Shown in pieces: positions 24,407-32,771 of a stretch of DNA of 36,344 nt. The notes under the pieces were generated by a model. It made no database searches. It was not told the DNA's origin and saw nothing but the letters and a program-made list of their open reading frames with translations. The stretch lies in contig MFXK01000035.1 of the NCBI GenBank assembly GCA_001788835.1, positions 1-36,344 of the forward strand, in the 5' to 3' direction. The translations under genes were made by a program, and so were the position numbers. Position 1 is the first letter of the stretch, and each line of letters opens with the position of its first letter. This DNA comes from Candidatus Peregrinibacteria bacterium RIFOXYB2_FULL_33_20 (GTDB lineage: Bacteria; Patescibacteriota; Gracilibacteria; UBA1369; GWF2-33-10).

Positions 24407-26152
24407 TTAACCTAGTCGATTCTTAATTTCCTCTGAAATATTTTTCAAAAAATCCTCAACCCTGTCTACCTTCTGCTCTTTAGTCTTATAATTTCGAGCG
24501 GCAACACTCTCGGCTTCAATTTCTTTATCACCGATTACCAGCATGTACGGAATTTTTTTCATTTCTGCATTTCGAATTTTTTTACCAAGCTTTTCATCGC
24601 TATCATCAATTTCTGCTCGAATATTATTGACTAGCAATTTTTGGCAAACCTGATTGGCATAATCTAAATGCTTAACTGAAACTGGAAGAATCATCGCTTG
24701 AATTGGAGCCAGCCAGGCTGGAAAAGCCCCAGCGTAATGCTCCAACAAGAAACCAATGAACCTTTCGTGAGTGGAAAGCGGTGCTCGATGAATACAAAGT
24801 GGAGTTTTTTCTTTACCATCATGATCAATATAAGTTAAATTAAATCTTTTCGGCACGGCAAAATCTAATTGATTGGTGGCTAAAGTGAATTCACGTCCAA
24901 TCGCGCTCCAAATCTGTACGTCAATTTTGGGACCATAAAAGGCTGCTTCACCGGCCACTTCCACAAATGGAACTTTGGAATCCTGCATTACCGCCCTAAC
25001 TTCTGCCTCAGTTTGTTTCCATAGCTCAGGCTCATCAACATATTTTTTCCCTAAACCTTCTTGGTTATGCAGGCTCAAGCGCATCTGATATTTTTCAATA
25101 CCAAACAAATTAAAATAATATTTATACATATCAATGACCGCCAAAAATTCAGCTTTAAACTGTTCAGGCGTACAATAAATATGAGCATCATTCATACAAA
25201 GCGATCTTACCCGCATTAATCCAAACAGAGCGCCACTGTCTTCATATCGGTAACAATGGCCATATTCCGCCAATCGCAATGGCAATTCACGGTAACTTCT
25301 TGGTCTGTTAGCGTATATCAAATGATGATGAGGACAATTCATGGCCTTAAGATAATATTTTTGATTATCAAGATCCATTGGCGGATACATAGAATCTTTA
25401 TAATACGGCAAATGTCCGGAAGTTAAATAAAGTTCTTCTTTGGCAATATGAGGAGTACGTACTCTTTTGTAGCCAAAAGAATTTTCTGTTTCTTTGGCTA
25501 ATCTTTCCAATTCTTCCACAATTATTGCTCCATTTGGCAACCACAAGGGAAGTCCTGGACCAACTTTGTCATCCATCATAAAAATTTCCAATTCCGCTCC
25601 TAATTTTCGATGATCTCTTTTTTTGGCTTCTTCTAAGTTTTTTAAATATTGTATCAACTCCTCTTTACTACCAAAAGCCACACCATAAACCCTAGTCAGC
25701 ATTTCATTTTTCTCATCGCCACGCCAATACGCACCAGACATAGACATTAATTTGAAAGCTTTAATTTGTCCAGTCCTTTCCACATGCGGTCCTTTGCAAA
25801 GATCAACATAATTATCACCAGTCTGATAAACCGTCAGAGTTTTATCTTCCGCCGCCCATTTCTCTACCCATTCTGATTTGAAATGATTATCTTGAAAAAT
25901 CTTTTTGGCTTCTTCCAAAGACACTTCTTTACGAACAATTGGTAAATCAGCATCGATAATCTGCTGCATTTTTTTCTCAATTTTCGGAAAATCCTCTTCC
26001 GAAAGCTGAATAGCCCATCTGGCATCGTTGGCGAATTGATCGTCAGAAATATGAGCCACCGCCAAAGCAATTTTATCGCCATAAAGTTCTTTGATGGCTT
26101 GAGCGTAAACATGCTCACAAGAATGTCTGATTTTATGTGCTTGGTCTTCCAT
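24407..26152 (-). CDS. thrS: Threonyl-tRNA synthetase lacking the TGS domain
   Basis: The product charges tRNA-Thr. From the ATG at 26150-26152 it is 581 aa; the ten-codon extension upstream is unlikely. It begins directly with the editing domain: KIRHSCEHVYAQA has the HxxxH pair, and YVDLCKGPHVERTG the CxGPH motif. The usual N-terminal TGS domain (about 60 aa) is missing. The class II core follows, with zinc ligands in MNCPHHHLI, NDAHIYC and CIHRAPL, motif 2 around HCYRYEDSGALFGLMRVRS, and motif 3 ERFIGFLLEHYAGAFPAWLAP. The anticodon-binding domain ends the protein (from about 475). TGS loss is known in compact genomes. A hairpin upstream may control it. Confidence 0.95.
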   Translation of the reverse strand: MEDQAHKIRHSCEHVYAQAIKELYGDKIALAVAHISDDQFANDARWAIQLSEEDFPKIEKKMQQIIDADLPIVRKEVSLEEAKKIFQDNHFKSEWVEKWAAEDKTLTVYQTGDNYVDLCKGPHVERTGQIKAFKLMSMSGAYWRGDEKNEMLTRVYGVAFGSKEELIQYLKNLEEAKKRDHRKLGAELEIFMMDDKVGPGLPLWLPNGAIIVEELERLAKETENSFGYKRVRTPHIAKEELYLTSGHLPYYKDSMYPPMDLDNQKYYLKAMNCPHHHLIYANRPRSYRELPLRLAEYGHCYRYEDSGALFGLMRVRSLCMNDAHIYCTPEQFKAEFLAVIDMYKYYFNLFGIEKYQMRLSLHNQEGLGKKYVDEPELWKQTEAEVRAVMQDSKVPFVEVAGEAAFYGPKIDVQIWSAIGREFTLATNQLDFAVPKRFNLTYIDHDGKEKTPLCIHRAPLSTHERFIGFLLEHYAGAFPAWLAPIQAMILPVSVKHLDYANQVCQKLLVNNIRAEIDDSDEKLGKKIRNAEMKKIPYMLVIGDKEIEAESVAARNYKTKEQKVDRVEDFLKNISEEIKNRLG

Positions 26153-26188
26153 ATAATTGTAGTAAAAAGTAAAAATACCCATCTTACT

Positions 26189-26226
26189 GTTAGTCAGATG
26201 AGTTAAGCTACCACCAACTGACTAAC
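26189..26226 (-). promoter_or_regulatory. Hairpin in the thrS leader
   Basis: GTTAGTCAG (26189-26197) and CTGACTAAC (26218-26226) pair perfectly over 9 bp around a 20-base loop. It lies 36 bases before the thrS start codon. In the RNA the loop contains UUGGUGGU, which includes GGU, a threonine anticodon sequence. A tRNA-mimic operator like that of E. coli thrS is a conceivable role, but the match is short. Confidence 0.4.
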
Positions 26227-26299
26227 CATTTACTGGATAGCTGTAGTTGTAGTGGTTTTTATGATTTGCAACATTTGATTTTTTTAAACTATATGAATA

Positions 26300-26875
26300 T
26301 TACTGGATGAAATTTGTTTTGGCAATTTTTTTATTAAATTTTAATCCATTCAATTTTACCTTCTTATATTTTGTCGCTACTAATTTGGCAATTGATAAAT
26401 TTGAAGTTTCGTACTCCCCTAAATCAAATTCCTTGATAATTTGGTCTAATTTTTGAGAATTTTTGATTTCTAATTCCACAAAAACTGGAATTCGGGGATG
26501 TTCGTCAATTTCAAATTTTACACCATCATATTCATATTGTAATCGTTTTTTTTCATAATAGATCGTTCGTTTGAGACCAGCTTTGATCAAAATTTGGCAA
26601 AGTAATTCAAAATTTTCTGACAAAACCTCCGATTCATCATATACTTTGCAACCATCTTTTATCCTGGGATTAGCTTTATAAGTTATTTCCACCTGTCCAT
26701 TGCCAATATCTCTTAAACGAAAAAGTTCATCAGCTTTTTTAATCCTCCCATCTGCTTGATCAAAATAAGCAACCTTCATCAGTCCCTCAAAAGTTTTTTT
26801 GGCTTTTTTAACTGTTAGTTTTTTGACTAAAGCTTCTTTATTAATTTCCAGAAACTTAAGTTCAATTTCTTGCAT
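26300..26875 (-). CDS. CYTH domain protein (class IV adenylate cyclase/thiamine triphosphatase type)
   Basis: The ATG at 26873-26875 gives 191 aa (MQEIELKFLEINKEAL); the TTG nine bases upstream is less likely. The ExExK signature is EIELK (3-7). The alternating charged strands of the CYTH tunnel follow: DELFRLRDIGNGQVEITYKANPR, YYEKKRLQYEYDGVKFEIDEHPRIPVFVELEI, and a final LSIAKLVATKYKKV. Members bind triphosphates and act as adenylate cyclases, thiamine triphosphatases or inorganic tripolyphosphatases. The ELEI ending with HPRIP is closest to the CyaB-like group, but the substrate cannot be read from sequence. It lies upstream of thrS in the same direction, about 150 bp away. Confidence 0.85.
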   Translation of the reverse strand: MQEIELKFLEINKEALVKKLTVKKAKKTFEGLMKVAYFDQADGRIKKADELFRLRDIGNGQVEITYKANPRIKDGCKVYDESEVLSENFELLCQILIKAGLKRTIYYEKKRLQYEYDGVKFEIDEHPRIPVFVELEIKNSQKLDQIIKEFDLGEYETSNLSIAKLVATKYKKVKLNGLKFNKKIAKTNFIQ

Positions 26876-26913
26876 AGAAAACAAAAAATAAAAAAAGTAT
26901 AAAGTATTATTAA

Positions 26914-28812
26914 TTATTTCTGGTACTCATAAGCCCCAATATCTATATTACCCTTATTTCTGCCTGTTACAATCCTTGGATTCCCATCTTTATCAGTGCT
27001 GGTGGGAGGTGCCAAATTATTATTGCCTTTATCAATGGCAAGAGAAAGTGCTCTCAAGTGTAAATCAAACGATTCTTTAACAGTATTGACATACAAAGGA
27101 TTTACCACGAAAGATGTTTTGTCATAACCCAAACCCTGCCACTGTGCTAAAGCATTATATACGCCCTGGATAATAAACTGTATATTTTTATTTCTATTAT
27201 AAAAAAGATTATTATCAGAAATCAATTTGGTGGCCCCATAACTTGCATCAGGTAAATCATATATTTCAATTGCCGCCAAATCACTATCAATAATCGAATT
27301 ATAGATATAAGTGTTAGGTGAATTTTCTATTAATACTGCTGATTTTGTAACGGTATAATCTGTTTTTGGATTGTAAATGGAATTATTCTTGAAATTAATT
27401 TTGCCCACCTGATTAATAACCACCGCGGTATTATTTGTAGTCAGTACATTATTATAAAATTCAACCGGCGCATTAATGGAGAATAATGAAATGCCATAAT
27501 AAGAATTAATAGAGTCATTATTAGCAATAGTTACAGTGCTAGAGGGCTTAGTAAACAATTGAGACACGAGAAGCCCTATACAAATGTCATGATTATCAGC
27601 CGGAATTTCAATTTTATTGTTAGTAATATTTTTGGGATTAGTATAATTAAGATAAACACTGTAAGGGCGGTTAGCTTGATTATAAATGCTGTTATTTTTG
27701 ATATCTTTTTCTTTAAGATCGGTGTATTGAATATTCATGCCATATCCCATATCATTTATATTCTGAGCTGATTGATTGGAAGCAATAGTTATTTGATTGC
27801 CAGAAATATCGCCAAAAATTTGATTTAAGATAAAATCGTTTGGATAATTAACAGGCATCTCAAACTCAATTCCGCTGATAATGGCATCAATATTGTTATT
27901 AGCAATAGATCCATTAAGGCTGGCAGAATTGCCATAAATAGCTTTGGCCATCATGGTAAAAGTATTACCGGCTATATCACCTTTAACTTGAGAATTTTCA
28001 GTAATTGAAATGCCATAAGCATATAAATCCTGATCAAAAAGATAACTATAAGGATTAATAAAATTATTATTTCGAATCGCACCGACTGTTGCGCCATTAA
28101 TTAATGATATAGCATTGCCGAATCTTCCAGTAAAAGTATTGCCTTCTATCACTATCTCTTTATTATCTGAATCTTCGCTAGTGTTATTAAATAATAAAAT
28201 TGTGCCATATTGAGGGACGTAAAAATCAAAAATATTATTAATAATTTTAACATTATGAGTAGTGCCAAAAATATTAAAATTAGCATAAGTTGAATCTATT
28301 TCTGTATCTGTCCAAGTAAATTCCAAGCCATCAATGGTTAGGTCGCTAGCATTATTTAAAGTTACGGTAGATAAAGTTTCTTTCAGTTCCATTTGAGGCA
28401 TTTCTGTCTGTTCCGGCCAGGCGGCGATAACTGTTTTTGGCGTATTAGAATCAACCGCAAACGAACAATGCCATCTATCAAAATTTAAATTTTCAGCTGG
28501 ACTGCAATTACCAGTTACAAATAGTACAAAAAAATAATTTTGCGCGTTTGGATAAACACTAATATAGTCCAAAGCTGACTGTATTGTGATAAATGGATGA
28601 GCTTGGCTCCCGTCTGAAAAAGTATCATTAACAACATCACGTTGATCATCAGTACCTTCCACAAAAGATTGAGGAACAGTTTGGTTTATATATAAACAAA
28701 TATTTTGACTGCAATCATATTCTGTAGTAGTGGTGGCATAACTGGTGCTTAAGATCAATAGAAACGAAGTCAAGCCAAAAGATAATTTAAACAAAAATTT
28801 AAAATTAAACAT
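26914..28812 (-). CDS. Secreted right-handed beta-helix protein
   Basis: This 632-aa protein starts with a clear signal peptide (MFNFKFLFKLSFGLTSFLLI, cleavage after SYA near 26). The body (about 130-560) is made of NosD/pectate-lyase-type turns. Each turn has an Asn- and Ile-rich step such as NVKIINNIFDF, IVIEGNTFTGRFGNAI, VGAIRNNNFINPYSY and INFKNNSIYN. The end, AIDKGNNNLAPPTSTDKDGNP then DIGAYEYQK, is the usual closing of secreted beta-helix proteins. This architecture serves polysaccharide binding or cleavage and surface display. No catalytic residue set is visible, and there is no sorting or anchor motif. A promoter lies directly upstream, so it is transcribed separately from queD. Confidence 0.85.
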   Translation of the reverse strand: MFNFKFLFKLSFGLTSFLLILSTSYATTTTEYDCSQNICLYINQTVPQSFVEGTDDQRDVVNDTFSDGSQAHPFITIQSALDYISVYPNAQNYFFVLFVTGNCSPAENLNFDRWHCSFAVDSNTPKTVIAAWPEQTEMPQMELKETLSTVTLNNASDLTIDGLEFTWTDTEIDSTYANFNIFGTTHNVKIINNIFDFYVPQYGTILLFNNTSEDSDNKEIVIEGNTFTGRFGNAISLINGATVGAIRNNNFINPYSYLFDQDLYAYGISITENSQVKGDIAGNTFTMMAKAIYGNSASLNGSIANNNIDAIISGIEFEMPVNYPNDFILNQIFGDISGNQITIASNQSAQNINDMGYGMNIQYTDLKEKDIKNNSIYNQANRPYSVYLNYTNPKNITNNKIEIPADNHDICIGLLVSQLFTKPSSTVTIANNDSINSYYGISLFSINAPVEFYNNVLTTNNTAVVINQVGKINFKNNSIYNPKTDYTVTKSAVLIENSPNTYIYNSIIDSDLAAIEIYDLPDASYGATKLISDNNLFYNRNKNIQFIIQGVYNALAQWQGLGYDKTSFVVNPLYVNTVKESFDLHLRALSLAIDKGNNNLAPPTSTDKDGNPRIVTGRNKGNIDIGAYEYQK

Positions 28813-28849
28813 AAAAAATGTGTATAAAAATATAAAAAACAGCCTAAAA

Positions 28850-28877
28850 ACTATAAAGTTATTTCAAAATATGTCAA
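28850..28877 (-). promoter_or_regulatory. Promoter of the beta-helix protein gene
   Basis: On the minus strand TTGACA (28872-28877), 16 bases, TATAGT (28850-28855). It begins five bases downstream of the queD stop codon, in the only gap available. Confidence 0.7.
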
Positions 28878-28881
28878 ATAT

Positions 28882-29346
28882 TTACCCCCGATAAATGATG
28901 CAATTTTCATCGGTCTCCCACAATTTAATCTCATATAATTTTATTCCTTCAGAATTCACTTCTTTTTTGATTGTTGATGAATCATTATTAATGATTTTTT
29001 TTAAATCTTCAGGCACATTTGGGTCACTTTGTTCTTGTTTTAATAAATTTCCAAAATCTTTTAATTTCCCCCAAATCCAAACCGCAATATTTTCCGCGCT
29101 AGGGTTTTTCAAAAAATCATTTAGGTTTTTGTGGTCTAACTTGTCAATAACTTTTTCTTTAACAACTTTTTTTAAAATCCCAAAATCAACCACCATCCCA
29201 TTTTTAAACTTCGGACCTTGAATGGTTACCTGCAATCTATAATTATGTCCATGCAAATATTCGCACTGGCCATGATATTGCGTTAAAAAATGCGCTGCCG
29301 AAAATTTAAATTCTTTTGTCACCAGCATATTACTTCGATTTTTCAT
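28882..29346 (-). CDS. queD: 6-pyruvoyl-tetrahydropterin synthase/QueD family protein
   Basis: The 154-aa protein has the PTPS/QueD fold. The zinc-binding histidines are in SAAHFL (His19) and LHGHNY (His32, His34), and the catalytic Cys28 is in HGQCEYLHGH. VVDFGILKKVVKEKVIDKLDHKNLND provides the next catalytic His/Asp. KLWETDENCIIYRG ends the chain just as E. coli QueD ends, with the pterin-anchoring Glu. Keeping the Cys argues against a PTPS-III folate enzyme. A 20-30-residue insertion (about 103-130) is unusual. QueD makes carboxy-tetrahydropterin for queuosine. No other queuosine gene is in the window, while folP is three genes upstream, so a folate link is possible. The start could be Met7. 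Confidence 0.88.
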   Translation of the reverse strand: MKNRSNMLVTKEFKFSAAHFLTQYHGQCEYLHGHNYRLQVTIQGPKFKNGMVVDFGILKKVVKEKVIDKLDHKNLNDFLKNPSAENIAVWIWGKLKDFGNLLKQEQSDPNVPEDLKKIINNDSSTIKKEVNSEGIKLYEIKLWETDENCIIYRG

Positions 29347-29355
29347 AGAATTTAT

Positions 29356-29631
29356 TTAAAATTTTGTTTTCAATTTATACCACACAGTAGCTAACAAAAT
29401 AATAGAAGCAAAAACCAAATTAAGTCCATTCAAAAAAATAAAAACCCTGTCCTTAATACTAATAGAATATATTAACAACATCAAATCAGCTAAAGCCCAA
29501 GTAAGCCAAGCAAAAGAACTGACCCCTGTTGAATCTTTTTCTTTAAAAATTTTAATAATTTGTGGTAAATGTGCCCCAGCTGATATCACAGTTCCGCCGA
29601 AACCAATCACTTCATAAATATAAAAGGACAT
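29356..29631 (-). CDS. SemiSWEET/PQ-loop small transporter
   Basis: This 91-aa membrane protein has three helices: about 4-21, 39-57 and 64-84. The PQ motif HLPQIIKIFKEKDSTGVS is at the end of the first helix (Pro23-Gln24). GVSSFAWLTWALADLML in helix 2 and GLNLVFASIILLATVWYK in helix 3 match the SemiSWEET layout, which dimerises to move small sugars. PQ-loop family members transport other solutes too, so the substrate is open. It lies in a minus-strand cluster with folP, an O-methyltransferase and queD, 9 bp upstream of the queD start. Confidence 0.85.
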   Translation of the reverse strand: MSFYIYEVIGFGGTVISAGAHLPQIIKIFKEKDSTGVSSFAWLTWALADLMLLIYSISIKDRVFIFLNGLNLVFASIILLATVWYKLKTKF

Positions 29632-29696
29632 AGGAAGAGGGATAAAAAAATAGAGGATAGCCGTACTATTAAGCGTTAATAATTGATTATTGATTG

Positions 29697-30266
29697 TTAG
29701 GTGGCTAGGGGTTTTATTTTTCTCGCAACTAATATGCCTTTATCAAAATCACGAAAAATATTCACTTCAAAATTTTCATCATTAACAATTGTTTCCAAAA
29801 AATTCTTCATCGCTTCTTTATGAGACTCAACATTATCAACAATGAGAAGTCCATGTTTTCTTAATTTATCTTTGATGGCCTGAAAATACAAAATATGTTC
29901 GCATTTGGTAGCGTCAAAAAAAACTAAATCCCATTTACCCTTAATCCGCGGAATATCTTCTGGCGCGTGTCCTTTTATCTGAACTATATATTTAGCTAAA
30001 CGACTTTTTTGAAAAAATTTTTCAGCACTGGCAAATCGATATTTATTAGACTCGATCGTGTACAAAATGCCATGATTTTTTTTCAAGGCCCAAGCAAACC
30101 ACAAACCAGAATAACCGATAGAAGTGCCAATTTCCAAAATCTTTTTGGCTTTGATTGCCAAAGCTTTCTTATACAAGAATTTGCCTAACTCTGGCGAGAC
30201 AATCCAACAAAGTTCTTTTTGGTTATATTCAATAATTTCAGCAAAAACCTGCGAGAGTTTAGTCAT
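29697..30266 (-). CDS. SAM-dependent O-methyltransferase (family 3 type)
   Basis: The 189-aa protein has a class I methyltransferase fold. Motif I is KKILEIGTSIGYSGLWFAWAL (about 41-61). ILYTIESNKYRFASAEKFF is the acidic strand, and KWDLVFFDATKCEHILYF and LLIVDNVESHKEAMKNF are the metal- and substrate-binding parts of the catechol/caffeoyl-CoA O-methyltransferase family. The substrate is unknown. Its ATG overlaps the TGA of folP by four bases (ATGA), so translation is coupled to folP. Confidence 0.85.
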   Translation of the reverse strand: MTKLSQVFAEIIEYNQKELCWIVSPELGKFLYKKALAIKAKKILEIGTSIGYSGLWFAWALKKNHGILYTIESNKYRFASAEKFFQKSRLAKYIVQIKGHAPEDIPRIKGKWDLVFFDATKCEHILYFQAIKDKLRKHGLLIVDNVESHKEAMKNFLETIVNDENFEVNIFRDFDKGILVARKIKPLAT

Positions 30267-31102
30267 TTGGGGAAATTAAAATTTTCCATTGTATCAATTA
30301 TTTTTTTCACTTCTTTAATATCATGAGCTCTGATGATATTTGCGCCATTATAGAGTGCTATTGCCGATGTCGCAAGTGTGCCTTCAAGTCTTTCTTTTGG
30401 CGATAATTTGCCGTCAAGGCTAAGAAAACTTTTTCTAGAAGTTCCAACCAGAACAGGCAAATCAAAATATTCTTTTAATTCTTTGAGTCTATCCAAAATT
30501 TGAAAACTATATTTTGATTTACCACTAATAAAAAATCCCATTCCAGGATCAATAATAATTTGTTCTTTTTTAATGCCTTGCGAAATTGCGAAGTCAATTC
30601 TTTCTTCAAAAAAAACTTTTAAAGTTAAAATAATATCTTCATAATCAATACAATCAATTGTGGTTCTGCCATTACTTTCTTTAGCATACATGATCACAAT
30701 CGGCACCTGATGTTTAGCAATAATTTTGGCCATGTCAGGGTCATATCGAAGTCCTGTTACATCATTAATAATATCAGCCCCATTTTTTATAACTTCTTCA
30801 GCAACACTAGCCCGATATGTGTCAACAGAAATCATTGTTTTTCTCAGTTCTCGGTTTTCAGCTCTCTTCACTAAATTTATCGCCCTTAAAATTCTTTTAA
30901 CTTCTTCTTTTTCTGAAATTTCTTTTCTATCAATAAAGGTAGATTGAGCTCCAATATCGATTATATCAGCCCCTTCATCAATAATGTCTTTAATTTTTTT
31001 CTCAATTGCTATTGTTTCTAAATATTTACCGCCATCATAAAAAGAATCTTCTGTAAGATTCAAAATCCCCATTAGTAAAGGTTTTCTAAAATTTAATGAC
31101 AT
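30263..31102 (-). CDS. folP: Dihydropteroate synthase-like protein
   Basis: DHPS joins p-aminobenzoate to dihydropterin pyrophosphate in folate synthesis. The 279-aa TIM-barrel protein shows MGILNLTEDSFYDGG (11-25), DIIDIGAQSTFID (47-59), SVDTYRASVAEEVIKNGADII, NDVTGLRYDPDMA, IIIDPGMGFFISG, PVLVGTSRKSFL and IIRAHDI. The second substrate loop is unusual: the DIGGESTRPG of most enzymes reads DIGAQSTFID, so the Arg and Pro of the STRPG turn are lost. PGMGF followed by FISG replaces PGIGFGKT. Thus sulfonamide sensitivity or even substrate may differ. folE, folB, folK and folC are not in the window; only queD is close. It opens the four-gene operon. Confidence 0.88.
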   Translation of the reverse strand: MSLNFRKPLLMGILNLTEDSFYDGGKYLETIAIEKKIKDIIDEGADIIDIGAQSTFIDRKEISEKEEVKRILRAINLVKRAENRELRKTMISVDTYRASVAEEVIKNGADIINDVTGLRYDPDMAKIIAKHQVPIVIMYAKESNGRTTIDCIDYEDIILTLKVFFEERIDFAISQGIKKEQIIIDPGMGFFISGKSKYSFQILDRLKELKEYFDLPVLVGTSRKSFLSLDGKLSPKERLEGTLATSAIALYNGANIIRAHDIKEVKKIIDTMENFNFPK

Positions 31103-31169
31103 GTTTATAAATTTTAATTCTGAGCATAAAGATGATATAATATAATGATAAATTATTTAAGTAAAAATT

Positions 31170-31979
31170 ATGACAATTGAAAGAATCATCTCAAATCATG
31201 AAATTACTGAGGGGGAAAGTCCACGGTCAGTTGCCGCCAAATATGTAAAAGGGAAAACAAACCGTGGCATATTTGCAAAGACGTTACAACTAGAATGGGA
31301 AAAATCTCATGATAAATGGGGTGCAATAGTAAAAAGAAATGGATCCAACAATCCATCTGATACAACCTTCTATTTAATAAGCGGAGCAGAAATCCCAAAA
31401 GATGTTTTAAATACTGCTACAAATGCGGTAATAACTTATCAGGAATATGAAGCCAGCAGGTTTAAACCAACAGAAATGACAAAAGAAAGAGAACAAAAAA
31501 TTAAGGATAGTTTTGCCAAGGCTGGATTTACTGTCCACTTATTGCCAGATACCAACAATTACATCAAAGCTTCTATTTTCAGTAATAATGGATTTACAGC
31601 AACTTGTTTAATAAACGGCCCGTATGCTACTTTTTACTTTCCAGATTCGCAACAAGGCTATCCTTTAACTGAACTCCCTTCTTCAGAAGTTTTAATATCA
31701 AAATTTTTAAATTCGCCATTAAATCACGGCGTATTAGTCAGAACAGACATAGAAGACATTAATCTAGCTGAAAATTACACAATTATTGGTTTATCGCCAA
31801 AACTCTACAGTAATAATACCGGAATTATTATCAGAAAAAATGGTTTTGATATCACCATATCAAATCCCCAGACCAATCAGTTTTACGCCAACCGGCAATT
31901 ACCAGAAAAAAATACTCTACTGGCTTTGTTTGGAAATAAAAACAAAAACCATACCGAAGCAATAGCTAGCAATAATTAA
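31170..31979 (+). CDS. Protein of unknown function (two-part)
   Basis: This 269-aa soluble protein has no signal peptide or membrane segment. Residues 1-60 (ITEGESPRSVAAKYVKGKTN) are helical and basic. Residues about 60-130 hold YLISGAEIPKDVLNTATNAV and a helix. The rest is a beta-rich domain with aromatic residues (KASIFSNNGFTATCLINGPY, TIIGLSPKLYSNNTGIIIRK). I do not recognise a family. A TATAAT-like -10 element lies in the short gap shared with folP, which is transcribed the other way. Its last 14 bases overlap the 3' end of rdgB. Confidence 0.5.
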   Translation: MTIERIISNHEITEGESPRSVAAKYVKGKTNRGIFAKTLQLEWEKSHDKWGAIVKRNGSNNPSDTTFYLISGAEIPKDVLNTATNAVITYQEYEASRFKPTEMTKEREQKIKDSFAKAGFTVHLLPDTNNYIKASIFSNNGFTATCLINGPYATFYFPDSQQGYPLTELPSSEVLISKFLNSPLNHGVLVRTDIEDINLAENYTIIGLSPKLYSNNTGIIIRKNGFDITISNPQTNQFYANRQLPEKNTLLALFGNKNKNHTEAIASNN

Positions 31980-32583
31980 TGCAAAAATTCATTTCACTCA
32001 AAAACCCTTTCAACATTTTTGCGGCTTTACCTCGGTGACTGACTTCCATACGTTTTTCAAGACTCAAACCGCTGTAAACGTGATCATATCCATTTGGCTT
32101 GAAGCATGAACTTAGAGGGATTCCTTCTTTTATTGGTGCTTCTAAAGTTTCAGTGATGACTCCTGAACATTCACCGTGAAAAATTTTTTCTAAATTTTCC
32201 CCAACTAAAGCAATACAACTTTGAAATTTTGCGGCCCTTTTTTCTTTAGGAAAATCTTTCATTTTTTCCAGAAAATATGCTATCCACTCTCCATCAGAAG
32301 CTTTTTCTCCTGCCCCCCAACGACGAGTTTTTACCCCCAATTCATTTGGGAAAGCATCAACCAGAATGCCAGAATCTTCGGCGATCACCGGAATTTTGGT
32401 TTTGGCAAAATAAAATTTAGCTTTAATCACAGCATTTTCTTCAAATGTTTTGCCATTTTCATCAGGAGATTCTTTGATGTCAAAATCTTTTAAATATAAA
32501 AAAATTAAATCAAGTCCAGATAAATATTCTTTCATCTGATTTAACTTGCCTTGATTGGAAGTGGCGATGAGGAGGGATGGCAT
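31966..32583 (-). CDS. rdgB: XTP/dITP diphosphatase RdgB (HAM1 family)
   Basis: This house-cleaning enzyme hydrolyses deaminated purine nucleotides to prevent their incorporation. The ATG at 32581-32583 gives 205 aa starting MPSLLIATSNQGKLNQMKEYL, the family start. The extension upstream runs toward a repeat and is not family sequence. Conserved parts are TFEENAVIKAKFYF, VIAEDSGILVDAF, GVKTRRWGAGEKASDG, SCFKPNGYDHVY and RMEVSHRGKAAKML. The usual FGYDP loop is replaced by FKPNGYD, a modest departure. The 3' end overlaps the convergent unknown gene by 14 bases. Confidence 0.93.
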   Translation of the reverse strand: MPSLLIATSNQGKLNQMKEYLSGLDLIFLYLKDFDIKESPDENGKTFEENAVIKAKFYFAKTKIPVIAEDSGILVDAFPNELGVKTRRWGAGEKASDGEWIAYFLEKMKDFPKEKRAAKFQSCIALVGENLEKIFHGECSGVITETLEAPIKEGIPLSSCFKPNGYDHVYSGLSLEKRMEVSHRGKAAKMLKGFLSEMNFCINYC

Positions 32584-32614
32584 GAGTGGAAAATAATGAG
32601 AAATTACTAAACGA

Positions 32615-32642
32615 GTCATTCCAGATTTAGTCTGGAATCCAG
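32615..32642 (+). repeat. GTCATTCC hairpin element, copy A
   Basis: The sequence is GTC then ATTCCAGA (32618-32625), loop TTTAG, TCTGGAAT (32631-32638), then CCAG. The 8-bp stem is perfect. It is head-to-head with copy B, 132 bp away. Confidence 0.8.
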
Positions 32643-32771
32643 TAGAGGACTTTAGTCGATAGAGTTGTTTCTTTATTTTGTATGGGGAATTAGTTAAAAA
32701 AAAGTAAGAGGATGCTATTTCATGATAGATTCTATTTATATAAAAAATTACTAAATAAATAATGAGTATGC

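Noticed and set aside
26153-26299. T-box riboswitch before thrS
   Set aside because: No T-box core sequence (TGGNACCGCG-like) and no terminator with a competing antiterminator; only one hairpin is present.
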